A stretch of DNA of 64,000 nt from SAR202 cluster bacterium (GTDB lineage Bacteria > Chloroflexota > Dehalococcoidia > Lucifugimonadales > VXLM01), in the NCBI GenBank assembly GCA_022448725.1, contig JAKUTR010000001.1, forward strand, positions 62,001 through 126,000. Reading direction: 5' to 3'. The notes under the pieces are model-generated. The model was given only the letters and a program-made list of their open reading frames with translations. It was not told the origin of the DNA and made no database searches. Numbering within the stretch: the first letter of the stretch is position 1; every line of letters starts with the position of its first letter. Shown here piece after piece: positions 7,277 through 16,841 of the stretch. The position numbers and the translations under genes were made by a program.

Positions 7277-8197
7277 ATGTGTGGCATTAGTGGAATCATG
7301 TACAAAAACAGTCGTCATCAAGGTCTTGCTCCTGTTGGTAATGATCTTGTAAGAATGCTCGACTCACTTGCACATCGTGGGCATGATTCTACTGGTTACA
7401 CAATTGTTGGTGAAAACAATGATGGCCAATTGATTCTCCGTATTTGGACGGGGGAATCGGAGCACCCTGACGTAATACTTGCTCGAGCCCAAGAAGCAGT
7501 CGAACAAGTCGGTTGTGTGGTGAATTCAAGACAGGCATGGGGAGGTTTTCTGCGCCTGAACTTGAACTACGAGGGCGAGATTCCGGAGCTAGCTGAGGCT
7601 ATCCTGCAGACAGAGGGTGTAGTTATCCATAGCATTGGCGAAGCATCAGAAGTGATTAAAGATGTTGGTACTGCTAGTGATATGGAGCCTCGCCATCAGG
7701 TAGGTTCTCTAAAAGGTACACATGGCATCGGTCACGTGCGGATGGCAACTGAAAGCAAGGTGGATATTACTCACTCCCATCCGTTTTGGGCTTACCCTTT
7801 CACTGACGTAACGGTAGTCCACAACGGTCAACTTACCAACTATCATAAGCTTAAGCGGCATTATGAGGATGTCGGAGGTTATCGCTTTTTAACCGACAAC
7901 GATTCTGAACTGATAGCCGTTTACCTTGCTGATAAGTTGGCTCAAGGAGACTCTCTAACTGACGCGCTTAGGTACTCGTTGGAAGAACTAGATGGAACTT
8001 TCACTTACCTAGTTTCAACGAAAGATGGTATCGGAGTTGCCAAGGACCGTTGGGCAGCCAAGCCACTCGTTACGATGGAGACCGATGATGTCGTAGCAGT
8101 GGCATCTGAGGAGATAGCACTCAGGAGCGTTTTCACCGATCAAGAACTTGATCGGGCTGAGCCTCAGGAAAACGAGGTTCTCACGTGGTCAGTCTAG
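7277..8197 (+). CDS. mgsA: N-methylglutamate synthase subunit A (class II glutamine amidotransferase)
   Basis: A free-standing Ntn-type glutaminase domain of 306 residues that corresponds to the N-terminal domain of glutamate synthase. The start is fixed by Cys2 of MCGISG, the nucleophile exposed after Met removal. Other landmarks are RGHDSTG (about 35-41), GHVRMAT, HNGQLTN and DNDSEL, which bind glutamine. In the N-methylglutamate pathway this subunit acts on gamma-glutamylmethylamide instead of glutamine, releasing methylamine to the synthase subunit. The assignment rests on the order mgsA-mgsB-mgsC-gmaS and the mgd genes behind it; alone it could be a GlxB-type protein. The stop overlaps the next gene by 13 bases. 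Confidence 0.85.
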   Translation: MCGISGIMYKNSRHQGLAPVGNDLVRMLDSLAHRGHDSTGYTIVGENNDGQLILRIWTGESEHPDVILARAQEAVEQVGCVVNSRQAWGGFLRLNLNYEGEIPELAEAILQTEGVVIHSIGEASEVIKDVGTASDMEPRHQVGSLKGTHGIGHVRMATESKVDITHSHPFWAYPFTDVTVVHNGQLTNYHKLKRHYEDVGGYRFLTDNDSELIAVYLADKLAQGDSLTDALRYSLEELDGTFTYLVSTKDGIGVAKDRWAAKPLVTMETDDVVAVASEEIALRSVFTDQELDRAEPQENEVLTWSV

Positions 8198-8868
8198 ATG
8201 CACACAGCCTGAGCGCTCGTGAACTGAACCAAGCTATAAAAAAAGCTGCACTTACTGGTAGTCAGATTACTATTTTGAACCCTCAGGCTCGTCACAATAT
8301 TGCCGTCGGGATTCTTGATTCATGCAAGATTGATATCGATGGTAGTGTTGGCTACTATGCCGCGAGCCTAATGGACGGGCCAGAAGTTAATATTGATGGA
8401 AATGCTGGATGGGCTCTTGGTGAGAACTTGATGAGCGGAAAGATAGTACTTACCAAGGATGCCGGTGCGTCGGTCGCAGCCAGTATGCGTGGAGGCGATA
8501 TCGTTGTGGGAGGTAATGCCGGAGCAAGAGCTGGCATATCTATGAAGGGTGGTACTCTTCTCATCGGGGGCAACGCAGGCTTCCTGACCGGATTTATGAT
8601 GCAGAAAGGTCGGATAGTAGTTTGTGGAGATGTGGGGGATGCAGTTGGCGATTCCATGTACGAAGGGGTCATTTACGTTGGAGGCGACATCGGGTCACTT
8701 GGAGCCGACGCAAAAATTATTGAACCTTCGGAGACAGATCTTATTGAACTGTGGGGTTTACTTGAGCAAAGTGGAATAAACGATAGACCCCGCTTCAGAA
8801 AGATTGTATCCCAGAAAAAACTGTATCACTTTGACAATCTAGAACGGCTCGAGATGTCAGCTGTTTAG
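8185..8868 (+). CDS. mgsB: N-methylglutamate synthase subunit B (GXGXG beta-helix protein)
   Basis: A 227-residue protein made almost wholly of the GXGXG right-handed beta-helix that forms the C-terminal domain of glutamate synthase. The repeats are visible as NAGWALGE, GGNAGARAG, GGNAGFLTG, CGDVGDAVG and GGDIGSLG, spaced about 20 residues apart from residue 60 to 175. It is structural in the synthase complex and links the amidotransferase and FMN subunits. The GTG start at 8185 has GAGG seven bases upstream and lies inside the end of mgsA, suggesting translational coupling. GlxC-type proteins share this fold. Confidence 0.85.
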   Translation: MVSLDAHSLSARELNQAIKKAALTGSQITILNPQARHNIAVGILDSCKIDIDGSVGYYAASLMDGPEVNIDGNAGWALGENLMSGKIVLTKDAGASVAASMRGGDIVVGGNAGARAGISMKGGTLLIGGNAGFLTGFMMQKGRIVVCGDVGDAVGDSMYEGVIYVGGDIGSLGADAKIIEPSETDLIELWGLLEQSGINDRPRFRKIVSQKKLYHFDNLERLEMSAV

Positions 8869-8885
8869 TTTAGGAGTGTCCACTT

Positions 8886-10190
8886 ATGGTACAGGCGTCT
8901 AGTCAGGTTTGGTCACAGCAGATTATTGACGATATCCATGCTAAGGCTGACCTTGGTCGCTACCGTATACGCGGCTTTAGCACCTTCCAGAAAGTAACTC
9001 ATTTCGATGACCTGACCTTTTTGTCCACCGGTCTTACCCGTTTCCCACTTGAAGGGTATAAGGAGAAGTGCAGCACTCAGGTGACTCTTGGTGCACGATA
9101 TGCCAGCGAACCCCTTGTACTTGAGACTCCGGTCTACATTACTGGGATGAGCTACGGCGCGCTTTCGGTTAGTGCTAAGACTGCTTTGGGAAAAGCTGCG
9201 TCAATGGTTGGAAGTGCGAGTTGCACCGGCGATGGAGGGATGCTTCCCGCCGAGCGTGAGGCTTCAGACAAGCTAATTTACCAAGTGCTCCCTAGCCGGT
9301 ATGGGTTCAACCCACATCATCTACTGGAAGCACAAGCAGCGGAAATCGTGGTTGGCCAAGGGGCAAAGCCAGGGACGGGCGGTATGTTAATGGGCGTAAA
9401 AGTCCTTGATCATATTGCTGAAAGTCGGGACTTGCCATCCGGTATCGATCAAAGGAGTCCAGCAAGACATCCGGACTGGTTGGGTCCAGACGATCTAGCA
9501 GTCAAAATTGAGCAGATTCGAGAAGCAACGGATGGGCGTATTCCCGTTAGTGTTAAGTTGGGGGCTTGCCGTGTAACCGATGACGTAAAATTGGCTGCAA
9601 AAGCCGGAGCGGACATCGTTGTTGTAGATAGTATGCTTGCTGGCACCGGTGCCTCTGGAGAAGCTTTACTGGATCATAGTGGGATTCCAACCGTACCATC
9701 GATCGTGATGGCTCGAGAGGCTCTAAGAGACATGGGACTCTATGGTACTGTCAGTTTAGTGGCCTCTGGTGGTATTCGAAGTGGCGCTGATATGGCGAAG
9801 GCATTAGCTCTTGGGGCTGACGCATGCGCGATTGGAATCGGTGCTTTGGTCGCCCTTAATTGTAATCGTGATATCCCAGAGGCCGATTTTGAGAGCGAAG
9901 TTGGGGTATCAGCGGGTCAGTGCCACCACTGCCAGACGGGTAAATGTCCTGTTGGTATAGCGACCCAAGACCCTGAATTAGAGAAACGACTCGATTCCTC
10001 GGAAGGCGCTGATCGCGTAGCTAATTTTTTGAATTCCATGACAATGGAGGCGGCACTTCTAACGCGCTCGCTTGGCAAGGGCGATGTACGTAGCCTGGAG
10101 CCGGAAGATATGGTTGCTCTGACTATCGAGGCATCAGCGATGGCACGTATCCCGCTCGTTGGTACGAATAAAGTTTTTGGTTGGGATTAG
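8886..10190 (+). CDS. mgsC: N-methylglutamate synthase subunit C (FMN/3Fe-4S synthase subunit)
   Basis: A 434-residue FMN-binding TIM barrel equivalent to the central synthase domain of glutamate synthase. Family marks are GMSYGALS, GDGGMLP, GQGAKPGTGG, VSVKLGA and SGGIRSGADMAKALALGAD. Near residue 345 the cysteines of QCHHCQTGKCPVGIATQ match the iron-sulfur signature of GltB-type proteins. In this pathway it transfers the methylamino group to make N-methylglutamate. AGGAG is ten bases before the ATG, and the gap to mgsB is 17 bases. A GlxD-type role is the alternative outside this gene context. Confidence 0.88.
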   Translation: MVQASSQVWSQQIIDDIHAKADLGRYRIRGFSTFQKVTHFDDLTFLSTGLTRFPLEGYKEKCSTQVTLGARYASEPLVLETPVYITGMSYGALSVSAKTALGKAASMVGSASCTGDGGMLPAEREASDKLIYQVLPSRYGFNPHHLLEAQAAEIVVGQGAKPGTGGMLMGVKVLDHIAESRDLPSGIDQRSPARHPDWLGPDDLAVKIEQIREATDGRIPVSVKLGACRVTDDVKLAAKAGADIVVVDSMLAGTGASGEALLDHSGIPTVPSIVMAREALRDMGLYGTVSLVASGGIRSGADMAKALALGADACAIGIGALVALNCNRDIPEADFESEVGVSAGQCHHCQTGKCPVGIATQDPELEKRLDSSEGADRVANFLNSMTMEAALLTRSLGKGDVRSLEPEDMVALTIEASAMARIPLVGTNKVFGWD

Positions 10191-10264
10191 CCCTTGCTAG
10201 TCGGTAAGTCGGTTATTATCATGGGCCGACATTAACACAATACTCTTAGGCAAGGAGTACTCAA

Positions 10265-11626
10265 ATGGCCGACCGAGAGATGATCCGACAGCAAATGAAC
10301 GCTGACGGTGTGGAATATATTCTGGCTCAGTTCATAGATATCCACGGCTCACCAAAGGTTAAGATGGTTCCAGTCGCTCACTTTGATGACATCATTGATG
10401 AGGGGGCTGGCTTTGCTGGAGCTGCAGTCTGGGGCATGGGGCAAGGTCCTCACTCTCACGATATGCTTGGTCGTATAGATCTTGATTCATACAGCGTTGC
10501 ACCTTGGACAGAGGGTGTAGCGAGGTTCGCATGTGACTTGTATGTGGATGACGAACCTCATCCTTATGATCCAAGGGTTAATCTCAAGCGGGTGCTGAGC
10601 GAGGCGGCGGACCAAGGATATGTTTTCAACACCGGGATTGAGCCAGAGCACTTCTTGGTTACCCGTGATGAAAATGGCGATATCGATATTTTCGACCCTG
10701 ATAAAGTTGATACGCTCGGCAAGCCTTGTTATGACTTCAAAGGAATATCCAATGTGCAAGGCTATCTCCGAGACCTGATGGATGGAATGGCCCGTGTCGG
10801 GTGGGATCCGTACCAATCAGATCATGAGGATGCCAACGGTCAATACGAGGTCAACTTTGTCTACGATGATGCGCTGATCACTGCTGACCGATATACCTTT
10901 TTCAAGATGATGACTAGTCAGTATGCAAAGCGCTACGGTGCGATAGCAACTCACATGGCAAAGCCTTTTTCAGACCGTACTGGTAGTGGTGGCCACGTTC
11001 ACTATCACTTAGCAGATGCCACTACAGGCGAGAACGTTCTAATGGACGAGAGTGACCCGCAAGGGCTTGGCTTATCGGAGATGGGCTACCATTTTATTGG
11101 AGGCGTACTCAAACACGCCCCTGCACTGTGCGCGATAAACTCGCCGACGATTAATTGCTATAAGCGTTTACAAGTTGGACAGGGTTTATACAGTTCTCGC
11201 TCTGGGCTTACCTGGACACCTGCATTCATAACTTTTGGTGACAATAACAGAACTCAGATGATACGAACTGCAGGTCCAGGCCATCTTGAGGACAGAACAA
11301 TATCAGCTGCTAATAACCCGTACCTGGTCTTCGCCGCTTATGTGACGGCGGGCCTTGATGGCATCAAGAATAAGATAGATCCAGGCACGCCCAACATGGG
11401 TAATAACATGTACGAGCTAGGCTTGGATGAGATCGCGCGCCGGGGTATACAAATGCTGCCTCAGTCACTTCCTGAGGCGCTTGATGAATTGAAAAAAGAC
11501 TCTGTAGTACAAGGTGCCCTAGGGGTGATCAGCGATGAATTCATACAACTGAAGGAAGCTGAACATCAGGATTACCACAGGCAAGTGACCCAGTGGGAGA
11601 TCGACCGGTATCTAACGATGTTTTAG
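10265..11626 (+). CDS. gmaS: Gamma-glutamylmethylamide synthetase (type III glutamine synthetase family)
   Basis: A 453-residue glutamine synthetase relative of the GlnT/GlnA-III branch. It would ligate methylamine to glutamate with ATP, making gamma-glutamylmethylamide. Landmarks: FIDIHGSPKVKMVP near the N-terminus, GIEPEHFLV and the SDHEDANGQYEVNF stretch that holds metal-binding Glu residues, GSGGHVHYHL for ATP/metal binding, and NNRTQMIR near residue 330. GmaS and GlnT cannot be separated by eye; the call depends on lying between mgsABC and the mgd genes. AAGGAG is eight bases before the ATG. Confidence 0.85.
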   Translation: MADREMIRQQMNADGVEYILAQFIDIHGSPKVKMVPVAHFDDIIDEGAGFAGAAVWGMGQGPHSHDMLGRIDLDSYSVAPWTEGVARFACDLYVDDEPHPYDPRVNLKRVLSEAADQGYVFNTGIEPEHFLVTRDENGDIDIFDPDKVDTLGKPCYDFKGISNVQGYLRDLMDGMARVGWDPYQSDHEDANGQYEVNFVYDDALITADRYTFFKMMTSQYAKRYGAIATHMAKPFSDRTGSGGHVHYHLADATTGENVLMDESDPQGLGLSEMGYHFIGGVLKHAPALCAINSPTINCYKRLQVGQGLYSSRSGLTWTPAFITFGDNNRTQMIRTAGPGHLEDRTISAANNPYLVFAAYVTAGLDGIKNKIDPGTPNMGNNMYELGLDEIARRGIQMLPQSLPEALDELKKDSVVQGALGVISDEFIQLKEAEHQDYHRQVTQWEIDRYLTMF

Positions 11627-11720
11627 TGTAAGCGATATCTTGCCGTACAAAGAATCCAGAATTAGTGGAAAGTACGCTCTTGATTGTCTAGGAGATAATG
11701 GCCTGTAATAAGGCTTAACC

Positions 11721-11996
11721 ATGGCATTACTTATAGAATGTCCGAACTGTGGGAGCCGGGATGTTCATGAATTCCGTCATGGAGGCGAGATATCTGATCT
11801 CTCCGAGCGTAAGGGCATTTCCGATTCTGATTTGGAATTAACTAAGTACTTCTATTTCGCCCGGAACAACGCTGGGGATAGTAAGGAATGGTGGTACCAT
11901 TCCTTCGGATGTCGCCAGTGGTTCGTTGCATACCGCAATACGGTGTCCGACCAAATCCGAGAGACAGAGTGGCCTGAGAAAAGGCTGGATTCATAA
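11721..11996 (+). CDS. mgdB: N-methylglutamate dehydrogenase subunit B (SoxD-like zinc protein)
   Basis: A 91-residue protein of the heterotetrameric sarcosine oxidase delta family. The zinc site seen in SoxD is complete: C7 and C10 in ECPNCGSR, H60 and C64 in YHSFGCRQWF. It is a small structural subunit that bridges the two large subunits of the oxidoreductase. Its stop codon TAA shares one base with the ATG of the alpha subunit, a typical coupled arrangement. The 94-base gap after gmaS shows no clear new promoter. Confidence 0.88.
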   Translation: MALLIECPNCGSRDVHEFRHGGEISDLSERKGISDSDLELTKYFYFARNNAGDSKEWWYHSFGCRQWFVAYRNTVSDQIRETEWPEKRLDS

Positions 11997-14920
11997 TGGG
12001 ACGTTACTCACAACTGCCACGTCTCGTTCCAAGCTCTCGTGAACTGATTAGCCGGAACAAAATGGTCGAATTGAAATTTGGCCGGCACACCGTGGAAGCG
12101 TTCGAGGGAGATACAATTGCCTCGGCTCTGTACGGTGCTGGATTCAGAATCTTTAGCCGAGGTTTCAAATACCACCGTGCCCGTGGGTTGCTCTGCGTTT
12201 CAGGCAATTGTCCAAACTGCTTGATGAAAGTTGATGGAATTCCCAATGTTCGTGCCTGTCTTACTCGCATTGAGCAAGGGATGAAAGTAGAGCACCAGAA
12301 TGCGTGGCCTACCTTAAATAGGGATCTTTTTTCACTGATTGACCGTCTCGACTGGGCGCTACCGATAGGATTTTACTATAAGACCATGCATCGCCCCAGG
12401 GCATTGTGGTCAATATCAAGTGCACTGATTAGGCGAGTCGCTGGGCTTGGTCGTCTTGATTCCATAGCTTCAGAATCTTTGCCTATTGAGTATCACAGGT
12501 TTCAACAGACGAACGTGGCTGTTGTGGGAGGTGGCCCCGCAGGACTCAGTGCTGCCCTTGCTGCTGCAAACTCTGGAGTTGACGTTACCCTTGTTGATGA
12601 ACAATCGACTCTTGGGGGGCACTTAAGGTTTGAGAATCGGATGCGGACTCTGGGTGGTGAGGAAAGCCGAAATGTTATCAGCGCTCTTTCTGCAAAAGTT
12701 GAGGCACATGAGAGGGTTCAAGTCATTCTTGATGCCACGGTCATTGGAAGGTACGAAGATAACCTGCTAGGTATCAGTACTCCCGGCGGATTGATCCATC
12801 TCCGGGCTCAGTCGATCATTGCAGCGACTGGTTCTCTAGAGGTTCCGCTAACGTTTGAACGTAATGACCTCGCGGGTGTGATGCTGGGTACGGGAATACA
12901 GCGTCTGATAAACCTCTATCGACTAAAGCCAGGACAAACGGCTTTGGTTGCAACCACCAATGACCAAGGTTATTACACGGCCCTTGATTTGTTGGAAGCA
13001 GGAGTTCGAGTGGCTGCGATTGCAGACACGAGACCAGAGTTTCGCAGTGACTTCGATGCTGCAGTCACGCTGAAAGGGAATGGTGTTCTGGTGTTACCGG
13101 GGCACGCAATCGTTCGTGCAGAAGGGACTAGAACAGTGATTGGTGGGGTGGTAGCAGCGATTGAGGCTGACATGCCTACTACCAAGGAACGTCAGTTTGA
13201 CTGTGATCTTATCGCGATGAGTGGTGGTTTTCAGCCTGCCAATTACATTTTGAGGCAGTCTGATGTAGGTATTGGCTTTGACTCTGAATTTGATGAACCA
13301 GTCCCAATCTCCTCTTCGACGGCTATTCGTCCTGCTGGGGATGTGACTGGGTTTCATAACCCCCATGTAGCTACTTTGCAAGGTAGATTAGCGGGTTTGT
13401 CGGTCGCAAAGACCCTTGGTATGCAGGTACCTGTTGACACTATTTCGCAAGTTGAGGTTGAGCTCAGGAACGCAGAAACTACATACAGAGACAAGGTTCA
13501 AGTTCGCCCGGCTCCTATTGATTCTGAAGCAGGGGTCAAGCAGTTTGTGTGTTTTTGCGAGGATGTAACTCTGAAGGATGTTGTACAGGGAGTAGGTGAG
13601 GGGTTCGCAGATATTCAAACCCTCAAGCGATACAGTACAACGACGATGGGGCCATGTCAGGGGAAGATGTGTCACAAGCGTTTTGTAGAAATAGTTTCGG
13701 ATCAGACTGGTATGTCGCCAGACGAGGTGGGTTCGACGACTGCAAGACCCCCCATACAGCCGGTGACGCTTGGTACTCTGGCCGGGCCGGGCCACATGGC
13801 ATGGAGGCGGACTCCGATACACAATAGGCATCTCATAGCAGGGGCTAAGATTATCGAGACTGGTGGGTGGCAACGACCTCACAGCTATGGTGATCCTCAC
13901 GATGAGGCAAAAGCTGTGCGTGAGCGTGTGGGGATTATAGACGTTAGCACTCTGGGTAAGTTGGATGTGCGAGGGCTTGACGCTGGCCAGCTCCTTGACT
14001 TTGTTTATACTCATAGATTTTCTGATCTCAGACCAGGCCGTGTTCGCTACGGTCTAATGACCGGTGATAACGGCACGATCATGGATGATGGTACCGTGGC
14101 CCGTTTGACTGACGACCGGTATTACATAACGACCTCAACTGCCAATGTAGAAACGGTAGAGCAGTGGTTCAAATGGTGGATGGCGGACCGGCAGATATGT
14201 GCTCATGTCACAAATATCACAGCTGGTTACTGTGCTATCAATGTTGCGGGTCCGGACGCTCGGGCGACGCTTGCAAAGCTGACAGATGTTGAACTTGAGC
14301 CTAAGAAATTTCGTTACATGCAAGTGAAGAGTGGCCAGGTTGGAGGAATACCAGCAATGCTCTTACGGATTGGATTCGTAGGAGAGTCTGGTTGGGAGAT
14401 ACACGTCCCTTCCGAGTACGGGGAGGAGATATGGAATGCTTTGCTTACCGCTGGCGAGGAGTTTGGGATTACTCCCTTTGGCGTTGAGGCACAACGTATC
14501 TTGAGACTTGAAAAAATGCACATCATACCGAGTCAGGACACCGATATTCTGACCACACCTTTTGATATATCAGCTGATTGGGCGGTGAAGTTTGATAAGG
14601 GTGACTTTGTGGGTTCTGGCGGATTACGCATCGCGAAAGAACGAGGGGTGAGAGATATCCTGGTGGGTTTCAAGATGCGTGGTAGCGCTGTGCCAAATGA
14701 TGGTGATGCAGTCGTATCTGAGTCCGGTTTACCGATTGGTAGGATCACCAGTGCACGGCTTAGTCCTACAATGGGTACAGGTTTTGGCTATGCTCGTGTG
14801 CCTGTTGAAGTCGGGGTCGAAGGCGGTGTTATTCACATTAGAGTCAATGGCATCAATCACCTTGCCGATGTGACCCTAAGACCCTTCTACGACCCAGATG
14901 GAGTGAGGTTAAGGGAATGA
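11996..14920 (+). CDS. mgdC: N-methylglutamate dehydrogenase subunit C (SoxA-like alpha subunit)
   Basis: A 974-residue multidomain protein with the sarcosine oxidase alpha layout. Residues about 22-100 form the Fer2-like domain with C72, C75 and C88 in the GNCPNC and ACLTRI segments. A Rossmann NAD-binding domain begins at GGGPAGLS (178-185). A BFD-like cysteine segment follows around 515-560, with VCFCEDVT and MGPCQGKMC. The rest, from about 610, is GcvT plus GcvT C-terminal domains that bind tetrahydrofolate and trap the methyl carbon as methylene-THF. N-methylglutamate would be oxidised to glutamate. Length and domain order are normal for the family. It overlaps mgdD by an ATGA. Confidence 0.9.
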   Translation: MGRYSQLPRLVPSSRELISRNKMVELKFGRHTVEAFEGDTIASALYGAGFRIFSRGFKYHRARGLLCVSGNCPNCLMKVDGIPNVRACLTRIEQGMKVEHQNAWPTLNRDLFSLIDRLDWALPIGFYYKTMHRPRALWSISSALIRRVAGLGRLDSIASESLPIEYHRFQQTNVAVVGGGPAGLSAALAAANSGVDVTLVDEQSTLGGHLRFENRMRTLGGEESRNVISALSAKVEAHERVQVILDATVIGRYEDNLLGISTPGGLIHLRAQSIIAATGSLEVPLTFERNDLAGVMLGTGIQRLINLYRLKPGQTALVATTNDQGYYTALDLLEAGVRVAAIADTRPEFRSDFDAAVTLKGNGVLVLPGHAIVRAEGTRTVIGGVVAAIEADMPTTKERQFDCDLIAMSGGFQPANYILRQSDVGIGFDSEFDEPVPISSSTAIRPAGDVTGFHNPHVATLQGRLAGLSVAKTLGMQVPVDTISQVEVELRNAETTYRDKVQVRPAPIDSEAGVKQFVCFCEDVTLKDVVQGVGEGFADIQTLKRYSTTTMGPCQGKMCHKRFVEIVSDQTGMSPDEVGSTTARPPIQPVTLGTLAGPGHMAWRRTPIHNRHLIAGAKIIETGGWQRPHSYGDPHDEAKAVRERVGIIDVSTLGKLDVRGLDAGQLLDFVYTHRFSDLRPGRVRYGLMTGDNGTIMDDGTVARLTDDRYYITTSTANVETVEQWFKWWMADRQICAHVTNITAGYCAINVAGPDARATLAKLTDVELEPKKFRYMQVKSGQVGGIPAMLLRIGFVGESGWEIHVPSEYGEEIWNALLTAGEEFGITPFGVEAQRILRLEKMHIIPSQDTDILTTPFDISADWAVKFDKGDFVGSGGLRIAKERGVRDILVGFKMRGSAVPNDGDAVVSESGLPIGRITSARLSPTMGTGFGYARVPVEVGVEGGVIHIRVNGINHLADVTLRPFYDPDGVRLRE

Positions 14921-15615
14921 AGTTTGTGGGTCTCAGTGCCATGCATCACCAGCATCTGGCTCTCAATGCGACGATGACGGAGAAGAATGATTGGATGATT
15001 CCTGCGTATTACACCTCGCCTGAGGCGGAGAGTGCTCGTCTAGAGGTTACAGTGGGTCTAATGGATGAGGGCCGTGTCGGTAAGTTTCTTATACAAGGTG
15101 AGACCGTTGAGGCAACTCTGAAGTCAGTCATTAGTGGTTATACGAATACGAAAGTGGGTGAGGTCGTAGCCGTTACCTCTCCCTCTGATAGTTCTACAGG
15201 TCTGCTGGTAGCTCAGCTTTCCGCTGATGAATACATGTTGCTGACTTTAGCAACGGAGCTGCCTAGTTTTGATTTGCAGTCAGGGGATTCTACTTGTGTT
15301 CATGTTGTAGATATGACTTCCACCCTAGCATCAGTTCGTATCATAGGACCTAACTCTATGGACCTACTAGCTCACTTGGTGGAGCTTGACCTTGATCCTC
15401 GAAGGTTTGCCGACATGAGCGTTGTTCAGACGATGGTCGCGAAGGTTCATGGAATGATCCTTCGGCGCGACATCGGCAATTTGCTATCCTACCAACTTTT
15501 TTTTAGCCGGGACTACGGCGAGTATTTGTGGGACGCACTAATGCTTGCGGGAGAGCATCATGGGGTCATTCCTGTTGGTCTTGAGACAATGGATCTTTTG
15601 CATGAGGGGCTGTGA
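14917..15615 (+). CDS. mgdD: N-methylglutamate dehydrogenase subunit D (SoxG-like)
   Basis: A 232-residue GcvT-like protein of the sarcosine oxidase gamma family. The end, with SRDYGEYLWDALMLAGEHHGVIPVGLETM, is the usual C-terminal helix pattern of GcvT-fold proteins, and IIGPNSMDLLAHL near residue 145 is the typical core. It has no recognised catalytic residues and acts as a subunit of the oxidoreductase. The start overlaps the alpha subunit by four bases and the stop overlaps the next ATG by one, so the three genes are probably coupled in translation. Confidence 0.82.
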   Translation: MKFVGLSAMHHQHLALNATMTEKNDWMIPAYYTSPEAESARLEVTVGLMDEGRVGKFLIQGETVEATLKSVISGYTNTKVGEVVAVTSPSDSSTGLLVAQLSADEYMLLTLATELPSFDLQSGDSTCVHVVDMTSTLASVRIIGPNSMDLLAHLVELDLDPRRFADMSVVQTMVAKVHGMILRRDIGNLLSYQLFFSRDYGEYLWDALMLAGEHHGVIPVGLETMDLLHEGL

Positions 15616-16838
15616 TGGTTTCCCAACTTTTCAGTAGACAGCGATTCTGGCGGAAGCAAGAGTTAAGTTCCTATTACGACATTGTGATTATCGGTGGAGG
15701 AGTGCACGGGCTTTCGACTGCATACTACCTTGCGAAATTTGATAAGGATTTAAAGGTAGCTGTGATGGACAAAAGCTACTTGGGAGCGGGTGCTAGCGGA
15801 CGTAACACTGCAATTATCCGTGCAAACTATTTAACTCCTGAAGGTATCGCTTTTATGAACGCGAGCCTGAAATTGTACGAACAACTTTCGGGTGAACTTG
15901 GTCTCAACTTACTCTTCAGTCAGATAGGAAGGTTGGATATTGGCCACACTGAGTCCACCCTGTTCTGGCTACGGCAACGGAGTGAATACAATCAACTGAT
16001 GGGTGTTGAAAGCAATTTGATCACACCTGATGAGGTAAAGGCGATTGTTCCTGAGATAGATTTGCGGGAAGGTAAACCCTTTCCGATTATGGGTGCTCTA
16101 CACCATCCCCCTGCTGGTGTAGCAAGGCACGATGCAGTTGTCTGGGGATATGCTCGGGGAGCTGATCGGAACGGTGTGGAGTTGCACCCGTTTACGGAGG
16201 TGATTGGTATAACGAAAGAGGGCAGACGAGTTACGGGAGTGGACACTTCTAAGGGACGGGTCAAGGCGGGGCTTGTGGTGAGTGCGACAGCTGGTTGGAC
16301 CTCGACGATAGCGAGAATGATAGATATAGATGTTCCGATACTAACCTATCCTCTCCAAGCATTTGTGACCGAACCACTTAAACCCATGATTGATACAACA
16401 ATTTCCTCGGGAGAGTTACATACCTACATTTACCAAACCGAGCGTGGGGAGTTGGTAATCGGCGGTGGTGTTGACCATTACCCTACTTACTCGCACAAGT
16501 CGACATTACACATGTTGGAAGAATTAGCTACCAATGCTATCCGTTTGTTGCCTCAGTTGCGCGGGGCAAAGGTTTTACGTCAGTGGACAGGTATTTGTGA
16601 TATGACACCAGATTATGCGCCGATCATTGGCCCTGTGGATGGGGTGGATAATTTTATGTTGAATTGTGGCTGGGGCACGTGGGGTTTTAAGGCTGCACCG
16701 ATCTCTGGTAAAACAACGGCCGAGTTGATATTGACTGGGAAAGTACCCGAACTCATCGAGCCGTTTGACTTGAATCGTTTCTACGAAGGACGGCTGATCA
16801 ATGAACGTGCGGCTGCAATCGCCGCTGCGATCCACTAG
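15615..16838 (+). CDS. mgdA: N-methylglutamate dehydrogenase subunit A (SoxB-like FAD/FMN subunit)
   Basis: A 407-residue DAO-family flavoprotein like the beta subunit of heterotetrameric sarcosine oxidase, where the substrate amine is oxidised. The FAD motif is IIGGGVHG (25-32). H172 in GVARHDAVVWGYA aligns by position and context with His173 that carries covalent FMN in known beta subunits. I use ATG 15615, which shares one base with the mgdD stop; a GTG three bases earlier is also in frame. In most described clusters this subunit gene comes first, whereas here it is last. It ends three bases from the convergent Memo-like gene. Confidence 0.88.
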   Translation: MVSQLFSRQRFWRKQELSSYYDIVIIGGGVHGLSTAYYLAKFDKDLKVAVMDKSYLGAGASGRNTAIIRANYLTPEGIAFMNASLKLYEQLSGELGLNLLFSQIGRLDIGHTESTLFWLRQRSEYNQLMGVESNLITPDEVKAIVPEIDLREGKPFPIMGALHHPPAGVARHDAVVWGYARGADRNGVELHPFTEVIGITKEGRRVTGVDTSKGRVKAGLVVSATAGWTSTIARMIDIDVPILTYPLQAFVTEPLKPMIDTTISSGELHTYIYQTERGELVIGGGVDHYPTYSHKSTLHMLEELATNAIRLLPQLRGAKVLRQWTGICDMTPDYAPIIGPVDGVDNFMLNCGWGTWGFKAAPISGKTTAELILTGKVPELIEPFDLNRFYEGRLINERAAAIAAAIH

Positions 16839-16841
16839 GGT

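Noticed and set aside
7277-10190. Split glutamate synthase for ammonia assimilation
   Set aside because: No small subunit (GltD) is present, and the gmaS and mgd genes that follow fit the N-methylglutamate synthase instead. Ammonia use is not formally excluded.
13388-14014. 208-residue minus-strand frame inside mgdC
   Set aside because: It is antisense to a gene with intact SoxA domains, has no ribosome site or family features.
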